Shown: positions 32,131 through 44,659, counted from the first letter of the stretch. The stretch is 64,000 nt of DNA from Notamacropus eugenii (GCF_028372415.1 NC_092875.1:56842919-56906918); one strand, 5' to 3'. A program made the numbers and translations. Notes: generated by a model from the sequence alone, not told the origin.

Positions 32131-32940
32131 AGGAGTTCAATCAATTGGTAAATATTTATTAAGTCCCTACTATGTGCCAGGCCCATTGGTAAGTGATGGG
32201 GATACAAAAGAGTCCATGCCCTCAAGGAGCTTACAATAGAATTGGGGAGACCATTACAAGCAGATTTATGCAAAGCAGGCAGCATACAGGATAAATGGGG
32301 AAAATTAACAAAGGGAACACAAGAGACTTAAGAGAAGGTTTCCAATAAAAAAAATGGAATTTTAGTTGGGACTTAAAGGAAGCTGGGGAGATCAGTAGCT
32401 GGAGTGAGGGAGGGAGAACATTCAGGGGGACCATCAGAGAAAATGCCCAGACTGAGAGATGGAATGTCTTGTTCGGGAAGCAGCCAGGAGGTCAATGGTA
32501 CTGGTCTCAAGAGTTTGTGTGAGCGACTGAAGTGTAAGAAGGCTGGAGAGGTAAGAGGGGCCCAGGCTGTGAAGGGCTGCAAATGCCAAACACAGGATTT
32601 TGTATTTGACTCTGGAGGCAATAGGAAGCCACTGGGGTTTACTAAGTAGTGGGGTAACACGATCAGTCACACTTTAGAAAAATCACGTTGGTAGCTGAAT
32701 GCAGGATAAATTGAAAGAGAGACCTGAAACTCTCAGACCCACCAGGGGCTATCACAATAGTTCAGGTGTGAGGTGGGGAGGGCTCACACCCAAGGTAGCG
32801 GCAGAGGAGGGATGGAAGTGAATTTGAGAGACATTGAGCAGGTGAAATTGACGGGCTTTGGCAACAGTTTGGATAATGGGGGTGAGAGATAGTGAGGAGT
32901 CCAGGATGAGTCTCAGGTCACAAACCTAGGGGAAAGTGGT
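32130..32940 (+). repeat. Recurrent 0.8-kb repeat, most complete copy
   Basis: Order: GTAAATATTTATTAAGTCCC, CTCAAGGAGCTTACAATAG, GGAATTTTAGTTGGGACTT, GGCTGGAGAGGTAAGAGG, GGCTGTGAAGGGCTGCAAATG, GCAATAGGAAGCCACTGG, ACACGATCAGTCAC, AGAAAAATCACG, GAGGAGTCCAGGATGAG. The same order recurs in at least six places here, and I recall closely similar text in the human genome, so it is an old mammal-wide family. I cannot name it. Confidence 0.5.
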
Positions 32941-33125
32941 GTTGCCTCAGACACTACTTAGCTGTGTGACCCTGAGCAAGTCACTTCACCTCCATTTACC
33001 TGTTTCCTCAGTGGCAAAATGAGGATAATAACCACATCTACCGCACAGGGTTCTTGTGAGGCTCATATGAGATATTTGTAAAGAGGCTGGTAAATAGTAG
33101 ACACTGTATATAACTGTTCCTTTCC
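32940..33125 (+). mobile_element. MIR-like SINE
   Basis: GCCTCAGACACTACTTAGCTG, GAGCAAGTCACTTCACC, AATGAGGATAATAACCAC, then GAGGCTCATATGAG. + strand. Confidence 0.5.
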
Positions 33126-33414
33126 CTTCCTAACATAAAGGTTAGTTTATTTAACTGGTGGTTTCTGTTCTTTTTAGGGACTGTTGGTACTGGATCCTAC
33201 CAAAGGACTAATTGTCAAACCTCTAGTTGCCAAAAAACATTATGTTTTTTCTTAACCCACAAGGTGGGGAGAACCAGATTCGCTCACTAGTAACAAAAGA
33301 AAATTAACATTATTTAACATCCCTCAAATTTTCATGTTCAAGGGATACTGATCCCTAGAACAAATTTGTGACACATATGAATTACTTGCATTCTGGTTGA
33401 CATGCCTTCTCTCC

Positions 33415-33830
33415 TCTCCCCTCCCCCATCTGTCTCTTAACCAACTGTCAAATTAATCTTCCTTAAAGTAGAGGATTAACCATGTCCCTCAAAAACTTTC
33501 ATTAGCTTCCTGTGGCATATGGGAAAAAATGCAAACTCAGCCTAGCATTTACGACTCCACAATCTGACTCCAATTTAACTTATCAGTTTTGTTTCACCCT
33601 ACTTGCCTGCATGTACTCTATAGTCTAATCAAACTGGACTAGACACTTTCTAGTCCCATCTTGTTGTCTAACTCCATGAATCCTTGAGTGACACCTCCTC
33701 CATGAAGTCTTCCCCAATATTCCAACCCAGCCTCCACTCCTGACCCTGCCCAGTTGAAAGTAATCTCTCCCTCCTCAAATTTCCCTAGAATACTTCATAT
33801 AAACTTTGTCATTTTCTGCTGTTCTGGCAA
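33415..33830 (+). mobile_element. L2 LINE 3' part
   Basis: TCATTAGCTTCCTGTGGC, AGCATTTACGACTCCACAATC, CTCCATGAAGTCTTCCCC, TACTTCATATAAACTTTGTC: L2 order, lacking the terminal AATAAATG block. Confidence 0.5.
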
Positions 33831-33849
33831 AAGCCACAGCTCACAATTA

Positions 33850-36450
33850 AGGGTTCTGGTCAGAGGAAATTGTATTTAGAAACACATGATTATGGGAGGA
33901 ATCTCACTGAACTGAGCTTACAGTTGGTTTTTATACACCAAGAAAAACAAATTGCTTTTGTGTCCAGTTAGTTAGCCTTGAAAATCGAGCAGGGCAACCC
34001 ATTTCCCTTTGTGGTTGGCCTTGGAAGCAGAGCATGGCAAACTTTTTCTGTGGGATGGGCTGGAGTAAACTCAGATTCTGAGAATTGTATGTGATTGATT
34101 GTTTTGCCTAATGTGGATGCCAATTCATGCTGAGAAGGAGGCACAAAGTCCTCATCTCTGTGCCTCCCCAGAGAAACTTTGGTAGTTTTGTTAAATTATG
34201 CCCATTTCTAATATCAAATTAGGAAAATCTAATATCAAATATCAAATTAGAGTAATTCTAATATCAAATTAGGGTAAATGGAGAATCAGCATGGGGTCAT
34301 TGAAGGTAGGGAGTTAAGGAGAGAAGCTAAATGGTGTTGCCAGCCCTGGAATGGCAGAGAGCTATAGTCACACGTGGAAACTCCATGTCTGAAACAAGAA
34401 AAAACAATAAAGGAATAATGAATAGAAATTCATGCTTGGATGAGGTGGCAGACCTAAGACGAGATGCTTAAGTTAGGGAATCCAGGGAATAGCTCATGTC
34501 TTCAGTTGGCAAGCAGCGTAAAGAGGGCGAAATGCTCTGGATGGTAAGAAGAAACAGTTTCTATAACTCCAGATGCGGCAGGAGACACTGATCAGAGAAC
34601 AGACTCCACCTTGTGAAGCAAAAGAAAGTCACCAAAGCGCTGCTAAGGCAATGAAGTTTCAGTCTGAGAGCACCATTAGCACTTTACAGGGGACTAGAGA
34701 GATTAAGCCTTACATGTTCACTAATCCCAAGGGATGTTATCAGCACTCAAAGAGCTGGTGGGAGGTGATGCTACTGGTGGTTAGCAGTGTTTTATGTGTG
34801 AGGTTATACAGGAAGAAAGAAAGGTCATGGGAAGGGATAAATGAGGAGAGATATTGCTCACCATGCAGGTATCAGAGAAGTCCCAGGACAGATGCTTATG
34901 TGGTCTTCATCCACAGTCAAAAAAAAAAGATGCTATTTGGTTAAATGGAATAGATTGCAGGAGGGTAGTATTCAGATAGGCTAACAGGTGAAGGCTAATG
35001 GGAGGAGGGAGAAAGCAGAACAATTGTACTGATGGGAGGTAAGGTTGGCAATAGGAAAGATGTGTGTGGTTAAGGTGTGACTTCTCCCTGTCTGCACTGT
35101 GTGCCATGTTCCCAAAGCATACAGCAAGTAACCTAAGAGGGATGAACTGAGCATGTCATAGATTGCCAGGAAGGAAGTGGAAATTAAAGTGGTTATACTC
35201 CAGAATAGTCTCCAAGGCATGTCAATGAGCTCTCTTGAACAGGAAGAGTGTTTGTTAGAAAAATCATGATTTAGTGAATCTGGGAGAAAAAGTCCATGCA
35301 TCCAACTGTAGCATAGTATGTCAGCTAAATGGAAAAGAGATGAATTGTGTAAGACTTAACGGGTCACCAGAACATGTACAGCCCACATTTATTAAATAAG
35401 AAGCGTTGTTGGCCATCCAGAAAAGCTGAATGTCTGGCAATTAATAGGAGCTTTACCATGGTGGTTGATGTATGCAAGCACACCCAAAAAAACCCAAAAA
35501 ACTCAGTTCACTACAGAGGTATACACCTGGATCAGGTTTAAGAAAACACTACCCATCCATCCCTTAGAAGTGACCATAGATCAGGTAATGAAATAAGCAG
35601 AGTAGCATGAAAAGAGAAAATAAATGGAGGTTGAGATTTATGTTGTACAACTAAATATGGAGTTCCCAAAAGCCAGACAGGATCACACATCAATCTGGGT
35701 ATCTAATTTGGACATCACTGAGAATACTATGGTTAATGGCAGTTGTGCAGTCAGTGATAATGGAAGAGTCCTGCTCTCCCCTCAACTGTACATATGTATT
35801 TTCTAATTAGGTCGGAGGCTGCTGAGGGTGGGAGGGAGAAGAGGCAAGCTGGTGAGTTTGTTCTGGGTTGCTTTTTCCCTTGGTCCCAAGAGGGACCTTC
35901 CCTGCCTTGAAGAGGCAGAATTATCCAGATCCAAAGTGTGACATATGGGTCCTGATGCTCCTGACAGCAAGCAACAGTGTTGCTGATCAGCAGGTCTAGG
36001 AATGGACTCTTCCAGTGGAGCGTGAAAGGCATCTCCCTATTGATAGGCCTTCACTTACACTCATTCTCCTGGCCGAAGGTTGAGGCAGAGGAAATTAGGT
36101 AATCAGGGTGACTTCTGATAACTGTTGGTAAAGACACCTACTGTATTTCATTAGCATTTCCAGTGATACAGAAGAATTTCATCTTTTATTGGAAGTCTAT
36201 TTGGTATGGAGGGATTGGAAGCCTAGCTGGCATTCACAGGGGGTATGCCATGAGAATATTATAGAGTATTAGGCTTTGCTTTCTATTTTCAGTATTCCTA
36301 ATGTATATGAGCGCTATTGGATGAACATTAGGCAAGTTAGGGTCAGTTTCCTGCCAACTTGAGCTAAGCATGTTTGTATAACAGAATTTTTTGTGTTCTA
36401 CGGCAATTCTGGGTGGTAGCTGTAGGCCAGCTGTTGCTGTATTTTAAATG
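33850..36450. other. Long stretch without an assigned gene or repeat
   Basis: Contains a small tandem array at 34,208-34,276. No reading frame here matches a known protein. Some parts could be decayed LTR-type sequence, but I see no convincing ends. Confidence 0.5.
34208..34276 (+). repeat. Short tandem array of a 15-nt core
   Basis: Three irregular copies of TAATATCAAATTAG separated by short spacers (GAAAATC, AGTAATTC). The unit is partly palindromic (CTAAT...ATTAG). Confidence 0.5.
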
Positions 36451-36454
36451 CCAT

Positions 36455-36700
36455 ACATATATATAAGTGGTACAGTGGTTATACCTGGAGCCAGGAAGAT
36501 CTTGGTTCAAATCTGGCTTCAGACCCTCACTCTGTGACCCTAAGCAAGTCACTTAACCCCAGTCTCAGTTTCCTCATCTGAAAAATGGAAATAATAACAC
36601 TTACCTCTCAGGGTTATTGTGAGGATCAAATGAAATATAGTTTGTCAAATACTTTGCAAACCCTGAATTGCTACATAAATGCTAGTTATTATTATTAATG
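36455..36700 (+). mobile_element. MIR-like SINE
   Basis: AAGTGGTACAGTGGTTATACC, CTTGGTTCAAATCTGGC, AAGCAAGTCACTTAACCCC, ATGGAAATAATAACAC, CTCAGGGTTATTGTGAGG, ACATAAATGCTAGTTATT. Complete order, + strand. Confidence 0.5.
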
Positions 36701-36989
36701 TAAAATGTGTGTCTATCATTGTCTAGTATATGCAGGTCATCTAAGTGTGGGAATATTAAGGAGTTTTTTTAGTAACAGAGATGGAGTCTCTATGAACACA
36801 AGGATGGTTCCCACCTATTCAGGGTACACGTCAATAACAAAAACATCTTTACAGGATTAACAGTTAGGTAACTCAATGAAATTGATTTACAACCTTACAA
36901 AAGGTACCCAAGGTAAGGGGTGGGCAGCAGGGGTGGGCCTTACATGCTAGTCACCCTGACCTTCCTCATAATCTCCATTATAGTCCTGG

Positions 36990-37202
36990 TGCATAGATTG
37001 TTGTGGTTGTGTTTGTCCTTCATTCTCAAAGAGGACCATGACATCAGGGAGATGATGGCATGACTTGCAGTTGACTTGGATGTGAGTGAGGGAGGACTAT
37101 GCAAGATCACCAGCCTTACTTTCTCCTTCAGAGTCATCTGAGTCCAGTGGCCAGAAATATTCATCAAGATGACTGGAGATGGCCCAGGATGCAATGGGAG
37201 AC
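36990..37202 (-). mobile_element. SINE/RTE-type tail, reverse
   Basis: The + strand reads GTTGTGTTTGTCCTTCATTC, TCAAAGAGGACCATGACATC, ATGACTTGCAGTTGACTTGG, GTCACCAGCC-like text and TCATCAAGATGACTGGAGATG. This is the reverse complement of the tail of the 3240 SINE, with longer inner sequence. It is also closely matched at 54,595-54,790. Confidence 0.5.
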
Positions 37203-37204
37203 CC

Positions 37205-39200
37205 TGGCCTTTTTAGACTTAAAGTCTTTTCACATTCTCATTTGAGTGAGGTAATGCCCATTCAGTGAATAAGACTCTTTAAGCAGTGAGTCAAGGGATG
37301 GCTCCTTTAATTAAAAAAAAAAAATCAAACTATTCTATTTAGCACTCACCAGTTGGCAGCCACTGAGTTTCCCTTTGCATGACAAATGGCTTGACTTGTC
37401 AACAAAGGTTTTTATAGGATCAAAGTGAGATCATGGGCAATATATAAATCAATTCACAACCCCAAGAGATTCCATCTCAACCCAATAAATTCCAATGCTT
37501 ATAATTAAAGACAGATGCAACTGTCTTGAAATCAACATTAATACCAACAGGTATTGGGATTTGTTCATAGCAGTTGCATAATGTATGACAATTATTAGAG
37601 TTTATTCAGTAAGGCTCACGTTTCCATAGGGAAAATCTCCAAGTTCATTATTTAAATACAGTGTAGGAAGCTAATTTACCATATTAATAACTTTCCAAAT
37701 GTTCTTGAGCTTTGTGAACTTCACTGCTTTCCCACACTATCAAACAAAATCTTTAATTAACTATCATTTTCACATTTTAATAATCTGCAAACAAATTTGC
37801 CAAAGTATCATATTCCTATCTGGTGGGAGGGAAGGGACAGGATCCAAATATGTTTAGGTAATCTATAAAAACAAGCCAATATTCAGGTGCATAAATTAAT
37901 AAAGATCCATTCTTGTATTTTGTGAAAGGCAATCTAAAGTTTTAAGCCCCAAATACATTTTTCTAATTATCGTGTTCAGAGGCCCTCCAAATGTCCATTC
38001 CTTTCTGATTTTAGCTTTTAGGCTTCAAATTCAGCAAGATTTTCAGTCACTTCAACTGCCTTTTCTGTAGTTTATCAGCTATAAAGCGACATTTATTCTC
38101 CCTTCCTTTAGAGAACTTAGAAATAAAAGTCACTGACTTGAGATCATGATTAGTCAATACCTGTTTCACACTTAATTGTACTTTTATTTTTTTTCTATTT
38201 CTCAAGGTCACTTGTATTATTTATCAAAAACAAATTAACTCTTGATATAGTACACACACAAATGTATGCAATCATTACTCAGAGGGAGCAATATGTCCCC
38301 CAGATTAATGCTTTCACAATATAGCAATTACAGTATTCACATCAGAAAAGATTCAACCCCTTAAGGCTACATTTGCATCATACAACAGGCATCAACCCAA
38401 AATATTAATAGCACAGTTTTACATTTCTTTTCAAAATTATACTGCTTGGAATTTATAAATGTGGCATTAATAGAAAATAATCCTACAAACAAATAAAACA
38501 TAGTGACATTACTCTGATAATAGTCCAGTTGAATATACCTCCAAATTATCTACATGGACAAAAACTTCATGCATATATCTCCTGATTTTGACGTTCTTTG
38601 CTATTGGCATTCAAAAGTTAGCACAGAGTATTGATCAGTTTTAATGTCAACATTGTCCATCAACTGCTATGCAAAAGGCAAGTCAACTATGTCATGGATA
38701 ATAATCATGCTTAATTACTCTATCAAACTCAATGTCAATTTGGCTTAAATTACTCAATTTTGAGAGTGTTCCAAGACTGCAGTTTCCTTTTCCAAATCAA
38801 CAGCAATATACAAGGATCTGTAAAACTAAGCATGAAATCATTAGAGCTCTTTCCAATTCCCTGAAGAGGAATTCAATGTAGATTCAATTTTGTTCCCTTT
38901 ATAATGTGTAAAAGCTATTTCATGCTAAAGAGATAGAATGCCCTTCCCACTGGATTTCCATGCTACTTTATATAATATTTGTTTATTTTTCATCTATTAG
39001 ATTAGATCACACATTGAGGGTATGGTCTATTGTCATATTTATTTTTGTGGAAGAATAGTATGCTGGGAATAAATAGTAAATGCTTAATAAATGTGGGCTG
39101 TGTTCAGTGATATAAACTGTTTTGCAATATAGAAGTATAAGTGGTTCCTACTATTTTATTATCAGCAGTTTCTGATTCCTTAGGGGTACCCATATTTCCA
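37205..39200. other. AT-rich upstream region of the olfactory receptor
   Basis: Two kilobases, AT-rich, with no recognised coding exon. About 38,960-39,110 ends with a SINE/L2-like tail (GCTTAATAAATGTGGG). The non-coding first exon typical of olfactory receptor genes may lie here but cannot be placed by eye. Confidence 0.5.
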
Positions 39201-39219
39201 TTTTGTGGATCCTTCTCAG
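39200..39219 (+). promoter_or_regulatory. Candidate splice acceptor for the OR coding exon
   Basis: GATCCTTCTCAG ends at 39,219, 16 bases before the chosen ATG. Olfactory receptor coding exons usually follow an intron in the 5' UTR. The match is by eye only. Confidence 0.5.
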
Positions 39220-39235
39220 CAGACACATCAGCTAC

Positions 39236-40174
39236 ATGAAACAAGACAACCACACAAGGGTATCAGAATTCCTCCTTCTGGGACTTTCAGAGAGGCCAGA
39301 TCAACAGTGGCTCCTCTTTGGGCTCTTCCTGACCATGTACATGGTCACCATAATTGGAAACCTGCTCATCATCCTGGCTATTTATTATGACTCCCATCTC
39401 CACACTCCCATGTACTTCTTCCTTTCCAACTTGTCCTTGGTGGATCTCTGTCAGGCATCCACTACAATGCCTAAGATGTTGATCAATATTCTGACACACA
39501 GCAAGGCCATCTCCTATGCTGGCTGCCTAATGCAAATGTATTCTTTTCATTTGTTTGGAAACATGGACAGCTTTCTCCTTGCCGTCATGGCCTATGATCG
39601 TTTTGTAGCCATCTGCCACCCACTGCGCTATGCGACCATCATGAGCCCTCGGCTCTGCATTCTGCTTGTAGGAGGACTCTGGGGTATCACCAACCTCCAG
39701 TCAGTGGTGCACACCTCCCTGATGGCAAAGTTAACCTTTTGTGCAGACAACAAAATCCCCCACTTCTTCTGTGACCTCATGCCCCTGCTGAAGCTCTCCT
39801 GCTCTGAAACCCACATCAATGAGTTGGTGGTTTTAGTCTTTGGCATTTTCATGGGCATAAGCCCCCTGGTGTGCATCCTTCTCTCCTATATCTGCATTTT
39901 CTTTGCTGTTCTGAGGATTCCCTCTGCCGAAGGAAAACGGAAAGCTTTCTCCACCTGCGGCTCTCACCTCACTGTGGTCTTACTCTTTTATGGGGCCATT
40001 TTTGCTGTGTACCTGCAGCCCTCAGGACCCACCTCTCCAGAGAAGGACAAGGCAGCTGCCATGATGTGTGCAGTGGTCATACCGATGCTGAATCCCTTCA
40101 TCTACAGCCTAAGAAATAGGGACATGAAGGGGGCTTTGAGGAAATTGGTCAGCAGAACATCATCCTCACAGTAA
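39236..40174 (+). CDS. OR1I1: Family-1 olfactory receptor, probable OR1I1 orthologue
   Basis: An intronless 312-residue seven-helix odorant receptor, plasma-membrane GPCR that couples to G-olf in olfactory neurons. Visible marks: N-glycosylation site N5-H-T; GN at 41-42 in helix 1; LHTPMYFF 55-62; Cys97 and Cys179 for the usual disulfide; MAYDRFVAICHP 118-129; SY 217-218; KAFSTCGSHL 236-245; PMLNPFIYSLRN 283-294. FCADNKIPHFFCD and LLKLSCS in extracellular loop 2 are typical of family 1. An upstream in-frame ATG at 39,203 would add 11 residues. I chose 39,236 because it gives the standard spacing to the NxT site, and a good acceptor (pyrimidine-rich CCTTCTCAG ending 39,219) lies between the two. 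Position between CASP14 and SYDE1 matches human OR1I1. The frame is fully open, so it looks functional. Confidence 0.5.
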   Translation: MKQDNHTRVSEFLLLGLSERPDQQWLLFGLFLTMYMVTIIGNLLIILAIYYDSHLHTPMYFFLSNLSLVDLCQASTTMPKMLINILTHSKAISYAGCLMQMYSFHLFGNMDSFLLAVMAYDRFVAICHPLRYATIMSPRLCILLVGGLWGITNLQSVVHTSLMAKLTFCADNKIPHFFCDLMPLLKLSCSETHINELVVLVFGIFMGISPLVCILLSYICIFFAVLRIPSAEGKRKAFSTCGSHLTVVLLFYGAIFAVYLQPSGPTSPEKDKAAAMMCAVVIPMLNPFIYSLRNRDMKGALRKLVSRTSSSQ

Positions 40175-41785
40175 TGGAGCCATAGACCTGGGGGGACAAG
40201 AAACCCATGTCTCCATGAGCACCATGAGACAATCAACCTGACAGGCAGCTTCCTATTTTTAACATTGGTCACTCATGTTGCTACAACTCAAGGTCTTAAG
40301 ATAATTCACTTTAGTCATGCCTTGAAGATCACAGTGGAGAGTATCACATTTTAAGAGTGACATTGGCAAGTTGGAGAGCATCTAAGAAAGAACAACTGGG
40401 ATCAGATGAAGGGACTAGGGATGCTTAGCCTGGAGAAGAAAGATCTAGTGAGACATGATGGTTTTGAGTGTCCAAGTCTACTATTCGAGTAGAAAAGGGC
40501 TTCCTGGAGACAGTATCTCAGGCTCTCAGTTAGATGGAACTTCAAAGGTCATCTAGTCCAAACCATGCAGAAGTACAAGAAGCATCTGTGATGTTATCAG
40601 CCTGTGGGAACTGAAATCCACCTATGTCTCAGTAGTTAAGTCTTGAGAAGTTATCAAAAGCTAAATGATTTGCACATGTTTATATAGTTAATAAGCATCA
40701 GAGGCAGGATTTTGACTCTTTGACCTTCCTACCTCCAAGTCTAGTACTCAATCCACTATACAACGTTGCCTCATACTTCAACAACAACAAAAACTTATTG
40801 AGCCACAAAGTGGCAGAGCTATTGTCGATCTGTATTGGTAGAAGGCATTTCTTCACTGGGAGTTCCGTAAGCCAGTGACCGGCAGCTCCAGTTCATTTTT
40901 TTTTAATCATCAACAAAAAAATCCCTATATGACGCTTTAGACATCTACCTGAAAAGCTCCAGTGCTGGAGAGCTCATCGTCTCCTGAGGCCACTCATTCC
41001 ACTTTTGGACAGCTCTATCTATTAGAAAGTTGTTTCTTACATCAAGGGAGGAATCTATCTCTTTGAAATTTTCTCCCATTGTTTTCAGTTCTGCCCCTCT
41101 GGAGGTAAGAACAAGTGTAAACTCTCTTCAAATACTTGGAGACAACTATTATATCTGTTTGTGTCCCCATCTCATCCTCAAGTCTTCTCCAAGCTAAACA
41201 TACCTTTGTGTATTTACAAACATTCCTTGTATGACCAGCCTTCAGTCCTCTAACCATTCTGGTTGCCCTCCTTGGGGTGTATCCCATTTGCCAATGACCT
41301 TCACAGAAAATTAATCACTAGAACAAAATACAACTGTGCAGGTTATATCTATTCAGTGCAGATTACAGTGCAGTGATCATCTCCCTAGTTCTAGATACCA
41401 CTTCCCTATTAACACCTAAGAAAATGACCTATTGTGGGCAGTCATATCACACTCTGGGTTCACTAATCTTGCAGCCCACTAAAACCCCAGATGCTTTTTG
41501 GGTGTAACTCTTGTTCCAAGCACACTTCCCCCCTCATGTACTTCTGAAGTTTCATTTAACCCAGTGATCCTTGTTAAATTTTGTCTTATTACATCATTCT
41601 AGCCCAGTAGGTCTTTTGAAATACTGACTTTGTCACATAACATGTTATAGTGATCCATCCCAGCTCTGTGTTATTTGAAGAGCTGATGAATATGTCATCT
41701 GTGTTCTTATCCAAATCACTGTCAAAAAGGTTAAACACCACAAGCAGGTGGAAAGATCCCTGAGACACTCCACCAGAAACCTCCC
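40175..41785. repeat. Old unclassified repeats downstream of the OR gene
   Basis: 40,350-40,540 (GGGATGCTTAGCCTGGAGAAG), 40,545-40,780 (reversed SINE type, GGTCATCTAGTCCAAACC), 40,960-41,290 (CCACTCATTCCACTTTTGGAC; CATTCTGGTTGCCCTCCTTGG) and 41,640-41,785 (GATCCCTGAGACACTCCACC) read like fragments of ancient mammal-wide repeats. They are not named. Confidence 0.5.
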
Positions 41786-41792
41786 TCCAAGG

Positions 41793-42177
41793 CAGGGCTT
41801 CTTACTTAACCTTCTGTCACGGACCCCTTTGGCAGCCTGGTGAACCATTTCTGGGAACAATGTATTTAAATGAATAAAATAAAATACAAATGTCTTTGTT
41901 CAATACAAATGTTCAGTGAGATAATATATGTAAAGTGCTTTGTGATACGTAGCATGAGCTATTATTATTTATTATAATATTTTAAAAGTTCCTGATCACT
42001 TAGGTCTGTATTTCCATTTCATGTATCTTTCCTAAAAGATATATTACAATTAATTACAAAGGAATTACAAAGGAAACTAGTTATACTGAAATGCAGGGTA
42101 TGTATCTATATCTCTCTATATATCTATAGATATATACACTTTTTTTCAGTTCACAGACCCCAGATTAAGAACCACTG
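41793..42177. mobile_element. hAT-type non-autonomous DNA transposon
   Basis: Inverted ends: CAGGGCTTCTTACTTAACC at the left, and AGATTAAGAACCACTG at the right, whose complement is CAGTGGTTCTTAATCT. An interior GGACCCCTTTGGCAGCCTGG is typical of an old mammalian hAT family. The flanks give an 8-bp near-repeat CTCCAAGG/CTCTAAGA, as hAT target duplications are. A SINE end (about 41,915-41,975) has inserted within it. Confidence 0.5.
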
Positions 42178-42179
42178 CT

Positions 42180-42945
42180 CTAAGATGACATTTCCTTTGA
42201 GTCTAATCATTCAATCAACTGCACCTCCACAAGATCTCTCCCTTTTGTCCCCTTCTCTCTTTTCTCACCGTAACCACCTTAGCTCAGGCCTTTCCAGTCT
42301 CTTACCTGGCCTACTCAAAGAGTCTCATCTTGTTCTTCTTATCTCAAATCTCTTCCTTAGCCAGTTTATACTCTACACATCTGCCAGAGCAATCTTCCTA
42401 AAGCATAAGCCCCATCACGTCACTCTTCTACTCAATCAGCTCTCATGGTTCCCTATCAGTTTGACAATCACATTCAAACTCCTCTGCTTAACATTTAAAG
42501 TTTTTTGTAACCCAGATACACATCTCCCCTTTACACACTCTATGGTCCAGCCAAATTGACTGCATGCATCCTAATGCATGATAACCTATTTCATGTTCCC
42601 ATGCTTTTGCAAAAGCTGACTGTTCACCTGGAGTGCATTATCTCACCTCCATCTCTTAGAATAACTACTTTCCATCAAAGGTCAGCTCAAACATCACCTC
42701 CTACATAAAACCTTTCCTCTCTCACCTCCTACTCCTATTTCCTCTAGCTCTGAAATGACCTTGTATTTATTTCATAGCTATTTTGTGTATATTACATATA
42801 TATGTATGTATATGTGTTCTCTCCCTTGACAGAATATAATTTCCTTACAAGCAGAGACTTGTACTTTAATTTAACTTCTGTCTCTGAATCTATCTAGTTC
42901 TTCACACTATCTGCAAGCAGTTAATAAATGCTTCCTAACTAATTA
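42180..42945 (+). mobile_element. L2 LINE 3' part
   Basis: CTGCCAGAGCAATCTTCCTA, CATCACGTCACTCTTCTAC, ACTCCTCTGCTTAACATTTAA, ACATCACCTCCTACATAAAAC, AGCAGTTAATAAATGCTTCC: long L2 3' copy. Confidence 0.5.
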
Positions 42946-42949
42946 AATT

Positions 42950-43835
42950 ACTGACTGATTGAGATATGGAGCTGGGACTGTGTATGAATCTACCTGGGGA
43001 CTGTACCTCATGTATTTATTGATTCATTCTCCATACTAACAATCCTTTCTTTGTGGCATCTTGAGACTGACCAAACTGATGCCACCCTCCATCATCACAG
43101 AACCCTGAAGTCAGCTGGACTTTCTTCTTCCTCCCCTAATTTTATAATTCAATTTGCTTTTTTGCTTTTCTTTTTTCTTTCTTTTTTCCCCTATATCTGT
43201 GATATCCTTGCTATGAGTAATTCCCAGTGAAGGAACTCCCTCTACCAAAGCAGTTCAGCAATTTAAAAGCCTAGATAATTGCCAAGAGCACTGAGAGGTT
43301 ATGTCATTTACCCAGGATGTGTCACAGGCAGAATCGGAACACCACTCTTCCTGACTCAAGGATGCCTCTCCACCAAGATGTTAGCTAAAGATCAGCTTCC
43401 TTCTTCCCTTGTCTTATACTCAGGCCTTTCCAAACAGCACCCCAGGTTGACTGCCACCATCTACCATCTCTGCAGGATGCTGAATTCTACTGGGAAAAGC
43501 CACCGCAAATGTGTTCTCTGCTTTACTGCCAGACATACAACAGAGCTTTTATTCTTTCGAATCTCTATTGCATTCCCCATCATCTCCACTCCAATCACTT
43601 ACACCAAACTTCTTTGCCTTCCTTTCAATAGATGGCTTACTATCTTATTTTACTGAAAAGATAGAGGTCTTCTGCCATGAGGTCTCTCTTCCCCATGCCT
43701 CGCACCTCAAAGTCCCTTGACATCACCTCTCTCTTTTACTGTCTTATCTGAAGAAGAGGGGTCCTTTCTCCTTACCAGGGTCAGCCCTACTACATGTGTC
43801 CTTGATCACGTCCTTCCACTCATTTCTCCTGGGAG
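42950..43835. other. Unassigned intergenic DNA
   Basis: No gene recognised. 43,390-43,700 may include L2-like text (CTCACTTCCCCATGCC-type), too weak to delimit. Confidence 0.5.
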
Positions 43836-44249
43836 CTTGCCTCTTCCATTAGAGAGCTGCTGTCCTCCACATCCTCCAGGAAAGAAGTGGAGTCACTCAA
43901 ACCTATCTCCTCAGTGCCTTTGTCTGGGGTTGCTCAGTGAGGGCTTTGGGATAAGAAGGGAAACACTTTGTTCCTCCACAGGGACTCAGGTTCTGCCAGA
44001 CTTAGGTCCACCTCAACTGTCAATTCAATGGAGCTCTGAGCCCAGCCTAGACACTACCTTAATTCAGATAGAAATTAGACCGATTCACATGTCAGCCCCA
44101 GGAGTGAATGTAAACCTAAGCCCAGTCATCACCCCTTGGTTCAGCATAGCCCTGAGTCTTAGCCTAATCAAGAACCCAACCCAGAGCTCAGTCCAAGCAA
44201 ATTCAGTCTGCTACAGCCCAACCTTGCCCTGGATCCTAATAAAGAGGCC

Positions 44250-44510
44250 ACACAGTACAGTAAGGAAATCACTGGACTCAAAGTCTGGAAAGCCTGAATT
44301 CCAATCTTGCCTCTAACAATTACTAGCTATGAGCCTCTGGACAAGTCATCTAATGTTGGTGAGAATCACTTTCTTCATCCATAAAATGAGGATAAAACAT
44401 CACCTGTACAACCTACATCACAGGGTAATTGTGAGGACCAAATTAAATTATGCACACACAGTACTTTGTGAAGCTAACAGTGCTAGAGAAATATTAGCTA
44501 TTCTGATAAA
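44250..44510 (+). mobile_element. MIR-like SINE
   Basis: CACACAGTACAGTAAGGAAATC, CCTGAATTCCAATCTTGCC, ATTACTAGCTATGAGCC, AAATGAGGATAAAACATC, GGTAATTGTGAGGACC. + strand. Confidence 0.5.
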
Positions 44511-44659
44511 GAGGACTCCCATCTTGATCAGAGCAGCCTCAACCACACTACATAGCACCCTACTTAACAATCACATCCTCCAAGGCTATACAAATCACTA
44601 GCTGGCTGGCATTAGCACCAAGCTCCAATTGCCCATCTCATGTACATTAGGCAGCACCT

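Noticed and set aside
34573-34944. 123-residue frame
   Set aside because: No similarity to any family I know and no neighbouring splice or promoter evidence.
33850-36450. Possible LTR-type element (TATAAA-like and poly(A)-like signals on the minus strand)
   Set aside because: No paired or clear ends, no primer-binding site and no recognisable protein; left as unassigned.
39203-39235. Upstream in-frame ATG of the olfactory receptor
   Set aside because: Would add 11 residues not typical of family-1 receptors, and a good splice acceptor ends at 39,219 between the two ATGs.
43717-44316. 199-residue frame
   Set aside because: Runs through duplicated non-coding sequence and into a SINE; the partner block in copy A does not keep the frame.
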